A DNA stretch of 64,000 nt, from contig QPMI01000061.1 of NCBI GenBank assembly GCA_004431415.1, positions 90,243 through 154,242 of the forward strand, given 5' to 3'. Positions 47,933 to 59,193 of the stretch are shown piece after piece (position 1 is the first letter of the stretch; each line of letters opens with the position of its first letter). The notes under the pieces were generated by a model that made no database searches, had not been told where the DNA came from, and saw only the letters and a program-made list of their open reading frames with translations. Source of the DNA: Cyanophora paradoxa (Eukaryota > Glaucocystophyceae > Cyanophorales > Cyanophoraceae). The position numbers and the translations under genes were made by a program.

Positions 47933-50470
47933 CTCGGGCCCGGAGAGGCGCCAGCGCGGCGCGGAGGAACAGGCTAGGGGCGGGGCGGGGGAAGTCGAGG
48001 ATCTCGAAGGGCTCGTCCTCCTCCATGAACGGGTTCCGCTTCGCGAACCTGCGCCCCCGCCGCCGGCCGTTACGCCCCGGCCCCGGCCCCGGCGCCGGCG
48101 CGGGGCGAGCGGGGCGGGGCGGCGCACCGGTCGTACACGATGCGCTTCACCTGCGGCGATGCGCGGCCGAGTCGGCGGCCGACGGGGCGCACGGCGCGGG
48201 GCGGCGGCGCACCTTGGCCATCGCCTCGGCGGTGTGCACCGTCTCCCGGAGGCCCAGCCGCCGCATCTCGTCCCGCAGCTGCCCCGGCCCTCGGACCCCG
48301 CGCTGCGCGGGGCGGGGCGGGGCGCCGGGGAGGGCGCACGTCCAGGGCCTTGTCGACGAGGCCGGATGTGGCGAACGCTGTTCGCGGCCCCCGATCGGAG
48401 GCGGCCCCGCGGCGGCAGCGGAGCGGTGGAGGTACCGCTTATGAGGATGTTGTAGGTGGACTCGTCGGGCTTGAGGCCGGCGGCGCACATCTCCTCCTTC
48501 GCCGCCTCCGCCTGCGCCCCCCGCCGCCCGGCCTTGGTCGCCACGCCCCGCGCGGGCCGCCCGGGGCCCCCTCACCAGCACGGGGTAGTTGCTCCGAACG
48601 TAGACGTTCATGAGGACGCTTCGCGGGGCGCGCGTCGGAGGGGGCCGCTGGGCGGGGGCGGGGCGGGCGGGGGGAGGGGCGGACTTGTAGAAGCGGACGT
48701 TGGGGGCGACGCCGCGGGCCTGCATCTCGCCCCGCACCGCCTCGATCTCCGCCAGGCGGCCCTCCCGCCCCAGCGCCGCCACCGCCACCGTGTACGTCAC
48801 CTGTGCGCGGGCCGCCCCGCCTCGAGGCCAGGCCAGCCGCCGGGCGGGGCGGGGCAGGCGGGGCGCACGATGTCGGGGGCGAGGCCGGCCGCCTCGATCT
48901 CGCCCTTCACGGCCAGCGCCTCCTCCACGCGCCCCGCCCGCGTCATCCGGTCGATCTGCGCCACGCATGCACCCCTCAGGCGCGCTCGGCCCGGGGCGCG
49001 GGCGCCGGCCCCGCGCACGAGCATGTTGTAGAGGGAGAGGGTGTGCGGCACGCCCCGCTCCCGCATCTCCGCCCTGCGCCCGGGGTGAGGCGAGAGCGGG
49101 TCGGGGCGAGCGGGGCGGGGAGGTGCGGGGGCACCGGAGGGCGGCGATGCGGTCGAAGTCGTCGGCGCGGGCGAGGGCGTTGACGAGGTGGGCGTAGGTC
49201 GTGGCCGAGGGGCCCTCCCCCGCGTCCCCCGTCTCCGCCGCCCTCCCCTCCATCTCCTCCTTCACCTGCCGCCCCCGCCGCGCTCGAGCCCCCGGCCCCC
49301 TGCCGCCCGCTGCGCGCCGGGGCACCTGGAAGGCGCGCTCGAGCTGGCCGCCGCGGCAGAGGGCGTCGATCAGCACGTTCCACGCCCGCTCGTCCCGCGC
49401 CATCCGCCTGCGCGCCCCGCCCCGCCGCTCAGGGGGGGGGGGAGGAGGGGAGGGGGCGGGGCGGGGCCCACTTGGCGTCCATCTCGCGGAGGACGGCCTG
49501 CGCCTCCGCCACGAGGCCCTTCCTCGCGTATCCCACCATCTGCGCCCCCCGCGCACCTCAGCCGCGGCCGCGTCCCCCGGCGGCGGGCCGCCCGCACGAT
49601 GCTGGTCTGCGGGGCGGGTGAGGCGGGGGGCGGGGGGCGGGGGGCGGGGCGGGCACGAGGTGCTTCTGGTTGAGGGGCAGGCCGAGGGCCTCCATCTCCT
49701 TGCGGGCCATCTCGATCATGTCCACCATCCCCAGCCGCCCGTACGCCGTCAGCAGCAGCGAGTACGTGTACCCGTCCGGCGTCAGCTCCGCCCCGCGCGC
49801 CGCGTTCCGGTCCCGCATCTCCTCCCAGAAGGTCAGCGCCCTGCCCCGCCCCGGCCCCCGGCTCGCCGCCCCGCCCCGAGCGCCGGCCGCCGGGGCGGGG
49901 CGGCGCGCGCACTCGGCCGGCTCGGAGCGCTTGAGGAGGGAGGAGAGGACGGAGTTGTAGAAGAGGATGGGCTGGGGGACGTCCATCGCGGCCAGCAGCT
50001 CCCGCGCCTCAGCGTCCATCCGCGCGTCGAAGAGCCCGCGGATCAGCAGGCCCCACGCTTGCGCTGCCCCCGCCCCCCGCCGTCACCCGCGCGACGCCTG
50101 CGTGCGCGTGCGGGGCGGGGCGAGATCGACGCCGCTCACCGTCGGGCTTCACCTCGCCCTCTCTCCGCATCTCGTTGAAGATCTCGAGCGCCCGCGCCGC
50201 CTTCTGGTTCCGCAGCAAGCTGGAGATGACGCGCGAGTAGCCGGCAATGTCCGAAGGCCGCGTGCGCTTCGTCGACTTGGCGGGGCTCGCCGGCCTCCCG
50301 CGCGGCGAACCCGCAGCTGCTACGACCAGGCTTGCGGCGCGCGGAGCTGCAGCCTCGAAGCACACCCTTCGCTGGCAGCTAGGAGCCTCGATCTGTACGC
50401 GATTTCCATGAAAGGATGTACGAGCTCCGCTCGCGCCCTGCGTTCCGGGCGTAGTTAGTCGCGCGCGCAA
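47802..50470 (-). CDS. Pentatricopeptide-repeat (PPR) protein
   Basis: Series of exons each holding one or two 35-residue helix pairs: DIAGYSRVISSLLRNQKAAR (near 50250), ILFYNSVLSSLLKRSE (near 49950), TPDGYTYSLLLTAYGRLGMV, RAWNVLIDALCRGGQLERAF, TTYAHLVNALARADDFDRI, LSLYNMLVRGAG, VTYTVAVAALGREGRLAEIE and ESTYNILISG. These are P-type PPR repeats, which bind single-stranded RNA in organelles. The last exon seems to read FAKRNPFMEEDEPFEILDF (about 48045-47990). The stop could be 47802 if that exon runs on, or about 48070 if the last intron is not removed. The start is not resolved: no ATG precedes the first repeat in frame, so a 5' exon with the targeting peptide lies between about 50409 and 50593. 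Confidence 0.75.
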
Positions 50471-50786
50471 GCTGGCACTCAGCGTTTGATCTTTTCGACC
50501 GGCGCCGCCGGGACAGACAAACGGCGCCGATAGTACCAGGCTCTGCTAGGCTAATCCGCGCAACCGTCGAACTGCTCGCGCACCTGGAGGCATGGGCGTA
50601 CATCGCAGATTGCGCAAGGTGGCCGCCGCTGCGCGTGCGCTGCGCCCTGAACAACTTGTACTGGAACAGCCGCTAAAGCGAACGAGGCCTGCATCGCGGC
50701 TGCTTGCCGGCTTTGCAGGGTGCGGCACTGTACCCCGCGCAGGACTATTCCCCGTCGACCCTCTCCTCCTGCTGCAGCTGACAGAG

Positions 50787-51724
50787 ATGGCTCCGACGCT
50801 TTCTCCAACTCTGTTGCTAACTATGTGGCGTGATGACAAGGTCCGTTGGAGTCTGCCGTCGTGTGTCCACCGCTCACCGCTGCGCAGCCGAACGCAGTGA
50901 TTCCGATCATCCACGTAGTTTCCTTCGCCTTCGCTGCAATGGGGTGCGCGGCAGCCGTTGCCGCCGCCTCCGCCTTTGAACTAGGCAACGCCTGCCGGAG
51001 CCCTCGAGCGCCCGGCCTAGAGCGCTACTTTTCGCCTTCTTCCAGTCGCTCCAAACACGCGCTTCTTCCGCCAACCACTCGCCCGCAGGCTCGGAGCACT
51101 GCCTATCGGCAATCAGGACCCCATCTACGAGGTCCCTGGCGAGACCGTCGGCATTCACTGGTTCGTTCTCATCTTCTGCATCGCCATCCACGTCATCACG
51201 GCCTACGGCTCGACGATGCGGCGCCGCGACGTCCTCCTCATCGCTCAAATCTACACGAGCATCGCCACCGCGCTTCTCGTCGCCTGCTCGCACATCATCA
51301 TTACGCGGACAGCGCGCTGCCGCTCCTGCCCCGTCACGGTAACGGGAACGCGCCCTCCTCTTGGTACCTTGAGGCTGACCCTGAAACAGGTATACCTGCC
51401 GAGCCAGGGTCTCTACAAGGCACGCCGCCCTTCGCTTTTCTTTTTCTCAGGCTCCGCTAACCTCTGGGAGCAGCAACAGCCCTGCCCGCCCTTCGAGTCC
51501 TCGTGCCGGAAGAGCGCGGGGACTTTCATGTTCGGCGCCCTCTTCATGATCCTCTGCCAGGTCCGCGCGCCCGGCTCTGGCGTGCGATTCGCGCGGCTGA
51601 CGTCGGGCTGCAGCTCGCGTCGATCATCACCATCGCGGACCGCCGGGAGACGATGCGCGGGGAGGCCCCCGTGCGCGCCAGCAGCGCCGGCTGGAACACG
51701 ATGAACGTGAAGACGCCCCTGTGA
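50787..51724 (+). CDS. Unknown four-helix membrane protein
   Basis: ATG 50787 reads MAPTLSPTLLLTMWRDDK; introns of 45-115 nt separate PNAVIPIIHVVSFAFAAMGC, GIHWFVLIFCIAIHVITAYG with IAQIYTSIATALLVACSHII, SANLWEQQQPCPPFES with GTFMFGALFMILCQ, and a last exon ending AGWNTMNVKTPL at TGA 51722-51724. Four hydrophobic helices are evident, with the loop GNQDPIYEVPGETVG between the first and second and a cysteine pair (CPPFESSC) before the fourth. The size is about 200 residues. No family recognised; a thylakoid, vacuole or plasma-membrane role cannot be told apart. Confidence 0.6.
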
Positions 51725-52121
51725 TTCCTCCATTCCGTCCGAGTAGCGTATGTACCAAACCTTTGTACAAATCCGTATTTTCAGCACCGCGGCCGCCGCA
51801 GCGCTCTGCACCTGGCGCCCACACCGGCAACCATGCGGCCGCACCGTTTTGGGGAGAATTTGAAGCGAGCCCCTGCGTGTGCGCGCGGCGAGCACGACAG
51901 ATTCTCCGCACGCACTTCTCCCGCATGCAACAGCTCTAGCGCTAGCGCTAACGAATACATACGCCTCCCACACTGGCGCTTGCTGCCGGCGCCACCCCCC
52001 CTCTCGAGCCCCAACCTCGCAGCTGCCCCGAGCGCCAGCGTCGACGTCTCCTCATCTCAATAGATGCAGAGGGTGCCGGGGCAGCTGCTGGCGGGCGGGC
52101 GGGGCGGGGGCGGCGGGGCGG
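51725..52121. other. Convergent intergenic region
   Basis: 397 bp between the ends of the 4-TM protein and APC2. It includes a short run of CTAGCGCTAGCGCTAA (about 51935-51950), a small self-complementary block. No gene seen. Confidence 0.45.
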
Positions 52122-55100
52122 CTACTTGCGGATGCAGTAGGAGTTGCCGGAGGCCTCGAGGAGGTCGCGGGCGACCATGCCGTTGAGCATCCCCTGCAGC
52201 TCCGTCGAGGTCAGCGCCGTCGTCCCCGAGAGCATCTTGAGGATGTTGTGGATGCGGTCCAGCGGCAGCCCGTCGGCGTAGCTCCGCAGCAGCCCCAGCA
52301 CCAGGCTCTCCTGCACCCCGGCCTCCTGCTGCCGCAGCGCCGCCGCGCTCGTCACCGTCTCCCCCTCCTCGCCCTCGTCGCCCCAGCCGTAGGCGGGGCC
52401 CTCCCCGGGGCCCTCCTCGTGCGCCGGCGTGCCCGGCGGGGCGTGCTCCACCACCTCGTAGAGGTCGCGCGCGCCCGGCACCTCGCGCAGCACGCCGGAC
52501 CCGATCCAGAGGCCGAGGCGGCGGCGCACGGCGTCGGGCTCGGCGCCGACGGCGTCGGCGAGCTGCTCGAGGGAGCGCTGCGCCGCGCCCGGGGCGGCGA
52601 AGGCGTGGACGATGGCGGCGTGGAGCGGGGGGACGGTGAAGGAGCGGGTGCGGCCGTCCTCGAACGAGAGCTCCAGGGTGACGGCCCCCAGGGAGCCCTT
52701 CCACCGCAGCTCCCGCGGCGTCTTCAGCTCCCGGTACGCCCGCGCGTACCGCTCCAGGCCCCTGGCCCCGCCCGCCCCGCTCGCACCCGCCCCCGCGGGG
52801 CAGGAGGGGGGTAGGCGCGCACTCCTGGACCTCGGGGGGCAGGGTGACGTCCTGGGACTGGACGGGGGGCCAGAACTCGGCGGAGATGATGGTGGCGTCG
52901 AGGTGGGGCGGGGGCGCCGCCTCCGTGGCCTTGAAGTCGTGGTGGATGCTGGCGTTGACGCGGCGCGAGTCGAGGACGTCCTTGAGCATGATGTCGCAGG
53001 AGTGGAGCGGGGCCTCCCCGAAGCGCAGCTTGAGGAGCTCCACGTTGGCGAGCTCGCGGTGCGTCTCGTAGCTCGGCGCCAGCAGCAGCCGCTCCGCCAG
53101 CATCACACGGTACTCCTTCACGAACACCTGCGCCCCGCCCCGCCCCCGCGCTCGCCACGCCCCGCGGGGGCCCCGGCAAGGGAGCGGCGGGGCGCCGGCG
53201 CGCCTCGCGGGAGCCGTAGATGTTGACGAGGGTGCCGACGACGTCCCAGCGCCGCCGCGAGCGCGAGGGGCGCGCTGCGGGGCGCGGGGGTGAGGCGGGG
53301 GCGGGCGGGGCGGGCGGGGGCGGGGCGCACTGGGGTCGGCGTCGACGGGGTCGGGGAGCCAGGGGAGGGGCCCCTCGTCCCCGGACTCGTCCGAGTCCGC
53401 CTCGTGCCCCGCCCCCGCCGCCCCCGCCCCCGCCCCCGCCCCCGCCCCCGCCCCGTCCGAGAAGAGGTCCTGGCTCCCGTCGTCCAGCAGGCTCGTCAGG
53501 ATGCACCGGATCGTGTCCTTCCGCTGCCTGCGCCCCAGCTCTCAGCGCGGCGGGGCGGACGGGTAGGGCGGGGCGGGCGGGGTAGGGGGGGCGGGCCGCA
53601 GGTAGGCCTTGACGGGGTCGGCGATGGCCTCAAGCAGCACGCCCGACGGGTCCAGCACCCGCAGCGCCTGCGCAGCGCCCTCAGCGCCCCGCCCCGGCCG
53701 CGAACCGGCGCCCGGCGGGCCTTGATCGTGGAGACGAACTGCACGATGATGTCGACGGTGTTCGCCCCCGCGTGCAGCAGCCGCTTGCTCAGCCTGCGCC
53801 CCGCCCTCAGCGAGGGAGGAGGAGGATGTGGGGGCGGGGCGGGGGCGGGGCGGGGGGCACGAGGCGCGGAGGGAGGCGATGAGGCGGGGCTGGAGGTCGG
53901 TGACGCGGAGGCAGGCGCGCAGGTCGCGCAGCGCGGGCAGCGACTCCGGGAAGTCCGTGATGATGTCGAAGAGCTCCGAGATGCTGCCGCCGGCTCAGCG
54001 AGGCCCCGCGGCCCCCGAGGCGCCCCCGCTGGGGGACGGGGCGCACCGGAGCTGCCCGAGGGTCTCGTAGACGAAGAAGCGGAGGCGGGCGCGGGACTCG
54101 CACAGGGGCGCCTCGGAGGCGAAGGGGGCGCCCCGGGGGCGAGCGAGGGCGGCGTGGAGCCAGGGCCAGAGGGAGCGGTCCACCCAGCGGAGGAGGCGGG
54201 GCAGGGTGCGCGCCTCGAAGGCGCCGCGGGCGGGCCCGAGGATGCGGGCCTCGACGCGCTCGTAGGCGGCGTCCCCCGCCACCTCGTGCAGCAGCGCGCC
54301 CAGGCCCAGCTCGTGCACCTGCCCGCAGAACGCCCCGAACGCCTCCCACGCCCCCGCCTCCCCGCCCTGCTCCGCCCCCTCCGCCCCCTCCCCCTCCTCG
54401 CCCTCCTCCTCGCCCTCATCCTCGGCCTCGGCCTCCTCCTCGCCCTCGGCGTCCTCGCCGGCGTCCTCGTCGTCGCCGCCGCGCTGGAGGCGCGCCTCGA
54501 GCTCCGCCTCGTCCACCATCTCGTACGCCTCCCCCGCGCCGGGCCCCGCGCCCTCCGCCCCTGCCGCACCGCCCCCTCGGCCGCGCCCGCCCGCCGCGCT
54601 GCCGGGGGCGGAGGGGCCGCACCGGCGTCCTCCATCTCGACGGCAGAGGAGCGCGGCTGCTTGCCCAGGGAGCGCAGGCGGCGGAGAAGGAAGTGGGAGA
54701 GGGCCGACCGCAGCCGGCTCGGCGTCTTCGCCGCCCACTGCGGACACTGGCTGAACAGCACCGCGCGGAAGCGCGCACGTAGGCGTTCGGGCAGCGGCAT
54801 GCCCCTGCGCGAGCGCCGCGGCCGGCCGCGCGTTAGCTAAGGGGGCGGGTCGGCGATAGGATCGCGCACCCGTCCTGCTGGCCGGGGCGCTCGTGCAGCC
54901 ACGATGCGACGCGTATGACGTTAGATACCGACTCGTGCAGCGCCCGGAACGCCGCGACGAGCGCTCCGTCGGCCGCCGGCGTCGCCTCCTGCGCCGCATT
55001 TCAAAAACGAGCGCCGGCCGGGCGGCGGGGAGCGCGCCTGGCAGGCGGCCATGTCGCGCCAGAATACCGGAGCGATGCTATCCGCAAAGTGAGCCTGCGC

Positions 55101-55380
55101 GTTCTCTGCAGGGGGCTCAGCACGAGGCGCTGTTCGCGGCGCGGCGGAAGCACCGAAGAACCAGCCCTCAACTAGGTCTTGCAGCCCGCTATCGTAGAGC
55201 ACCCTGATGTGTCCTGCGCTTGCGCGCTCACTGGGAGGCTCAGCGCGCGGTTGGCGACAGCAGACCTTCCAGCCCGGCATCGGGCGAGCGGACGCGCCCA
55301 GCGGCAACGTCCGCCACGCGACCGAGCCAAGCGCTCGACGAGAGAGCTGCGAAGGCAGCTTCTGCCTGCGCGACGCTCAT
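52122..55380 (-). CDS. ANAPC2: Anaphase-promoting complex subunit 2 (cullin-type)
   Basis: Cullin scaffold of the APC/C ubiquitin ligase, which holds the RING subunit APC11. ATG 55380 (MSVAQAEAAFAALSSS) opens small exons giving IRVLYDSGLQDLVEGWFF, then ENAQAHFADSIAPVFWRDM, the APC2 N-terminal pattern. A phase-correct intron (about 54885-54805) joins QQDG to GMPLPERLRARFRAV. A long Glu/Asp stretch follows (about 54500-54360). The cullin core has AGANTVDIIVQFVSTIK, FVKEYRVMLAERLLL (near 53110), LKLRFGEAPLHSCDIMLKDV and ISAEFWPPVQ. The C-terminal winged helix ends ARDLLEASGNSYCIRK at TAG 52122-52124. The acidic insert is unusual for the family. The protein appears full-length. Confidence 0.9.
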
Positions 55381-55458
55381 CGCATGGACGCGTTGCACTG
55401 TACCCGGCATCGGCTCGACCTCCCATCTTCTTCCTGAAAAGTGGCTGCGGGCCCAGCG
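55381..55458. promoter_or_regulatory. 78-bp bidirectional promoter region, APC2/HBD
   Basis: The complete interval between the ATGs of APC2 (55380, leftward) and the dehydrogenase (55459, rightward); the shortest divergent spacing in the window. Both promoters must overlap each other or the coding starts. Contains TTGCACTGTACCC and a CT-rich tract; no TATA. Confidence 0.4.
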
Positions 55459-56897
55459 ATGTACGCGTTTGGAGCGATACGAGCAATGTCGTCGGTGCGT
55501 GGAGACGCGCGGATTGCCGGCTGCCCCGTGACGTCTGCGGACTTGACTGGTGGCGCAGATCGCAGGCCGCCCAGTCGGTCTCGCGCATGTGCGGCGTTTC
55601 GCAGATTCAGCCGAGGCGCCGGGCTTCAAGCTGCCCAAACTTCTCGGCGTCGTGGGCGCGGGGCAGGTGGGCGCCTGCCGTCGAGGTACGCCGTCACGAG
55701 AGCGTCCGAGCGAGCCGGCGTGCGCAGATGGGCTCGGGCATCGCACTCACCGCCGCGAATGTCGCCGAGGTGCGCCGGGCGCCGCAGTGCGCGCGCGCGC
55801 CGCCTCCGCCGAGGGCGCATGCATATGCATGCACTACGTATACACTCTGACAGGTTTGCTCTGACAGATCCCCACGGTGATTTACGACGCGTCCGAGGCG
55901 GCCCTGACGCGCTCGCGGGAGCTGCTCGAGAAGGAGCTCAGCAAGCGGGTAACGAAGGGGAAAATGTGTGGGGGGTACCCCGTCTTATCTAGACGGATAT
56001 ACATATAGCCGCCGGTCTGCCTCTGAGGGGGCGGGGGCGGGGTGGAGGACGGAGGCGGGGCGGGAGGCTGTGCTGGGGCGGCTGAGGTTCTCGGGGGCGC
56101 TGGAGGCGCTGGGGGAGGCGGACTTCGTGGTGGAGGCGATCTCGGAGGAGGCCGCCCTCAAGCAGGCCCTCTTCGCCCGCCTCTCCGCCCTCACCCGCCC
56201 CGCCGCCGTCCTGGCCCGCCCGCCCCCCGAGGCCCCGCCCGCCCCGCCCCCCGCCCGACTCGACGCGCCGCAGGCCTCGAACACGTCGAGCATCTCCATC
56301 ACCAAGCTCGCGGCGGCGACCACCCGGCCCGAGGTGCGCGCGGGGCCCGCGCCGCCCGAAGCCGCCTCGGCCCGCTAACCGATCGATGCGGCGGCTCAGA
56401 GCGTGATCGGTGAGCCGGCCAGCGGGCTCGGATCTGAGGCGGGGGCTCGTGAGCGGGGGCCTCTGAGGGGGCTGGGGTGCGGGGGGCCCCGGGCGCAGGG
56501 ATGCACTTCTTCCACCCGGTGGCGGTGATGCCGCTGGTGGAGATCGTGCGCGGGGCGCAGACGGAGGACGCCACCCTCGCCCGCACCACCTCCCTCGCCC
56601 TCGCCATGCAGGCACGCCCCCGCCCCGCCCCCCGCCCCGCCCCCCGCCAGCTCAGCCCCGGCGCCGCCGGCGAGCAGAAGCAGGTGACCCACGCGAACGA
56701 CTCGCCGGGCTTCATCTCCAACCGCATCCTCATGCCGTACAGTGCCGCACCCCTCCCCGCCAGCCCCCGCCCCTCCCCCCCGCTCATGCGCCCGGGCGGG
56801 GCGGCAGTCAACGAGGCGGTGTTCGCGCTGATGGAGCGCGTGGGCACCGCCGCCGACATCGACGCCACCATGAAGCTCGGCACTAACGCCCGCACCG

Positions 56898-56928
<31 letters not shown>

Positions 56929-57288
56929 CCCCGCGTGACGGCGGGCGGGGCGGGGCGGGCAGGTGCCGATGGGCCCGCTGGAGCTCGCCGACTTCATCGG
57001 CCTCGACACCGTCCTCCACATCCTCAACGTCCTCCACTCCCGTGCGCCTGCCCCGGGCCCCGCCCCAGTCCCGGGCCCCGCCCTCCCGCCCCCTGCTGCT
57101 GCTCCTCATGATCACTCCCCCGCGCAGAGATCGGCGACCCGAAGTTCAGGTGAGCGGGCTGGCCATATGCATGGGGGCCCGGGGGAGCATCGGCCCTCCA
57201 TCTACATCTCGCCCGATGCCACCCCACCCTCTACCCCCCGGCCCCTCGCACCCCCCACCCGCCACGCCCCTCTCTGAGGGGGCGAGCA

Positions 57289-57329
<41 letters not shown>

Positions 57330-57451
57330 TGCGCCCTTGGGCGCCTCCGCCCGCCCCCGGCCCGCCCCCCGGCCCCCGAGCTGACGCCGGGGCCCCCAGG
57401 CTGGGGCGCAAGGCCGGCCGCGGCTTCTACCTCTACGGGGCAGCCAAGTGA
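55459..57451 (+). CDS. 3-hydroxyacyl/3-hydroxybutyryl-CoA dehydrogenase, mitochondrial
   Basis: NAD-dependent oxidation of 3-hydroxyacyl-CoA. ATG 55459 gives a targeting-type leader (MYAFGAIRAMSS joined across an intron to IAGRPVGLAHVRRFADS). The Rossmann site is KLLGVVGAGQ|MGSGIALTAANVAE, split by an intron. Catalytic residues are visible: Ser in ASNTSSISIT (after GC-AG intron 56214-56273), His in HFFHPVAVMP (56506), Glu in LVEIVRG and Asn in FISNRILMP. The C-terminal domain has PMGPLELADFIGLD (after GC-AG intron 56888-56962, which holds a 29-base C run), EIGDPKF, LRQYVDAGW and GRKAGRGFYLYG, with TGA at 57449-57451. About ten introns. Complete and probably active. Confidence 0.93.
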
Positions 57452-57849
57452 CGCCGCCCCGGCCGATTGGCGACCGCCCCCGGTCGATCGCGAGGCCGCT
57501 GAGGCCGCGGCTCCCGCTGCGCATTCCGGAGTCACTGAGTTCCGCATGTACACGTACTCTTTGCCCCGCGGGGGCCGGCGCCCGGCCCGGCCTTGGCCCT
57601 CTGTACATGTGCAGCCTGGCAGCAACACTCTGTCTGCCTGCACGTGAATTGCCACGTTCATCCGTTGAACGCTCACCGGGTCACGGGTGGTTCGATCATT
57701 GAATCGCAAAACATGAAAGAGAAAAGGAACATTAACACTGTCACAAGTGTGACAGCGGATCGGGTTCCCCGCCGGACAGACTAGCCAGGGCCTAGTAGCA
57801 CCGTCCGATCACAGTGCCACGGTGTCGCAGTGTTCTACGGTACTACTAG
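57452..57849. other. Spacer between host genes and the viral-like island
   Basis: Falls from very GC-rich to moderate GC. It contains the palindrome at 57738-57755 and several GTGNCAC-like words near 57805-57840. A TATA-like TTATATAGG follows at about 57895. No gene seen. Confidence 0.45.
57738..57755. repeat. Palindrome CTGTCACA-AG-TGTGACAG
   Basis: Same 8-bp arms as at 17618-17634 with a two-base centre. It sits about 290 bp beyond the end of the dehydrogenase gene. Confidence 0.6.
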
Positions 57850-58038
57850 CTATAGGCTGCGCGTACAGTTTGCGCACATTGACCCAATGATAATTATATA
57901 GGAGGGCCATCAATGGGCCAAACGCGAAAAGGCAACTCCGAGAGCTCGAGACTCGGAAGTGACGCTTGGATTGCGGAGGTTCTTATAACCTCCGGGTCAC
58001 AGCTGGGGGGTACCGTAGACGAGGCTGGTGATCACCAT

Positions 58039-58115
58039 GATCGCGACGATCGCGATGACGATTCCGATCACGACGATCGCGAAAACGAGACGATCGCGAC
58101 CATTTTCGATCGCGA
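58039..58115. repeat. Cluster of five GATCGCGA octamers
   Basis: GATCGCGA starts at 58039, 58048, 58075, 58092 and 58108, embedded in related GATNACGA words. The core TCGCGA is a palindrome. It lies at the left end of the island, upstream of the first ORF. Confidence 0.75.
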
Positions 58116-58276
58116 TTTCGGGGAGGGGGTCCATTTTGGGCCGGGGTAGAGAAAATAAATGCGAAAAGGCCGAAAAGTGCGTTTTTCACGCGTGAAATCG
58201 ATCGAAAACGAGGGTTCGAATCCCGGGTCCGGATTTGGACTTGGGCAAAATCTCGAGTCAAAATGGGAGAAAAATG

Positions 58277-58342
58277 GGACCTGGGACTTGGGACTTGGAC
58301 TTGGGACTTGGACTTGGGACTTGGGACTTGGGAAGAGTTGGA
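58277..58342 (+). repeat. GGGACTT heptamer array, copy 1
   Basis: About eight tandem units of GGGACTT with some 6-bp GGACTT variants, ending in GGGAAGAGTTGGA. It lies about 50 bp before the ATG at 58391. The same array and tail recur at 60316-60365 (+) and, inverted, at 60785-60845. Confidence 0.85.
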
Positions 58343-58390
58343 ATCAGAGTCTAGACTCAAAAGCGGGGAAATTTTCGGACGGGGAGAAAA

Positions 58391-58858
58391 ATGTCAGGCA
58401 ATCTCTATTACGATTTCCCCTTTGAGTTGCATATGGCATTCGAGAGGCTGCGCGAGTTCTGGCGCTGGCACCTCACAGGACATGACATCCCCGACGTAAC
58501 ACCAGAGCCCAACTTACAGGGCGTGCTTGAAGTCATCCGTCAATATCCGCGTCGATTCAATGAATGGATTGAGTTCCACGCAACGAACCGTTTCCAGAGT
58601 CTCCCCGAGGCCATACGCGAAAATTTCGTGAGGCTGGTGGGGCCAGGCTACGACAACCCTAACAATCATAGACCACGCCAGCTGCGTGACGCGCGAAGCT
58701 CGAAGCGACCGCAGTCTTTTCCGCAGGGAATTGAGAGAGGATAGACGGAGGCTTTCAATGGGGCTCCCGCAGATTGTGAGGGGTACAGCCCGGATTACGA
58801 GACTTACCAAGAATTGTACGGCTTCGAAAATCCCTTTGAGAGGGTACTACCAGGGTGA
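58391..58858 (+). pseudogene. Island ORF 1, unknown protein with frame interruptions
   Basis: ATG 58391 begins MSGNLYYDFPFELHMAFERL and continues as a well-formed protein to about VGPGYDNPNN (58665). The same frame meets TAG at 58742-58744, then continues with good protein character (GYSPDYETYQELYGFENPFE) to TGA 58856-58858. Between about 58670 and 58740 another frame (EARSDRSLFRRELRED) looks more protein-like, so two compensating small shifts probably frame that segment. Rich in Trp, Phe, Arg and Glu; no family recognised. Heptamer array copy 1 lies just upstream. The first 117 residues alone could still be made. Confidence 0.5.
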
Positions 58859-59193
58859 GGGGCCAGGGGGGCCCCTGAGGGTGTACCCCGGCCCGAGACT
58901 CGACCTTCGGCGGACGCACTCGGGCGATTTCCGTCAGGCCGGCTCCCTTTTTCTGCCTTCGGCCAACGCTAAATTTGGCTTTTTTCAGGCCAGTTGGCAA
59001 CGTTTTCCGTTGCGAACTAGACCGCGAAAAAATCGCCCACAAAACCGCGGTCCGCCGCCATTTTGGCTCACTCTTGAAACGGGTTCGCCGCCTTCTCTCA
59101 GCCCAAGGAATCCCGCCTCTCCGAATTTTCACAAGTCCGCTCTCTCAGTCACCTCACGTTTTGCCTTTGCTGATCTCTCTTCCCTTTGCGCAG
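58859..59193. other. Island intergenic region
   Basis: 335 bp without a convincing gene; contains the T-rich tract GGCTTTTTTCAGG near 58977 and a pyrimidine-rich stretch (59150-59190) ending in GCGCAG directly before the next ATG. The last could be a splice acceptor, in which case a 5' leader exon lies upstream. Confidence 0.4.

Noticed and set aside
50546-50914. Minus-strand open frame near the PPR/4-TM junction
   Set aside because: It overlaps the start of the 4-TM gene, lacks a recognisable domain, and only its left part could be a 5' exon of the PPR gene.
54836-55380. Separate small gene upstream of APC2
   Set aside because: The exons match the APC2 N-terminus, and an intron joins them in phase to the next APC2 exon, so it is one gene.
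58195-58230. B-box-like GGTTCGAATCCC suggesting a tRNA
   Set aside because: The flanking bases do not form a five-pair T stem, and no A-box, anticodon arm or acceptor stem can be built upstream.
58277-58342. Telomere-like repeat
   Set aside because: The GGGACTT heptamer differs from the known TTTAGGG/TTAGGG types, occurs in short internal arrays in both orientations, and is tied to a shared tail.
59150-59193. Pyrimidine tract plus GCAG as proof of a spliced island gene
   Set aside because: The ATG follows directly and no upstream coding exon could be identified, so splicing is possible but not supported.
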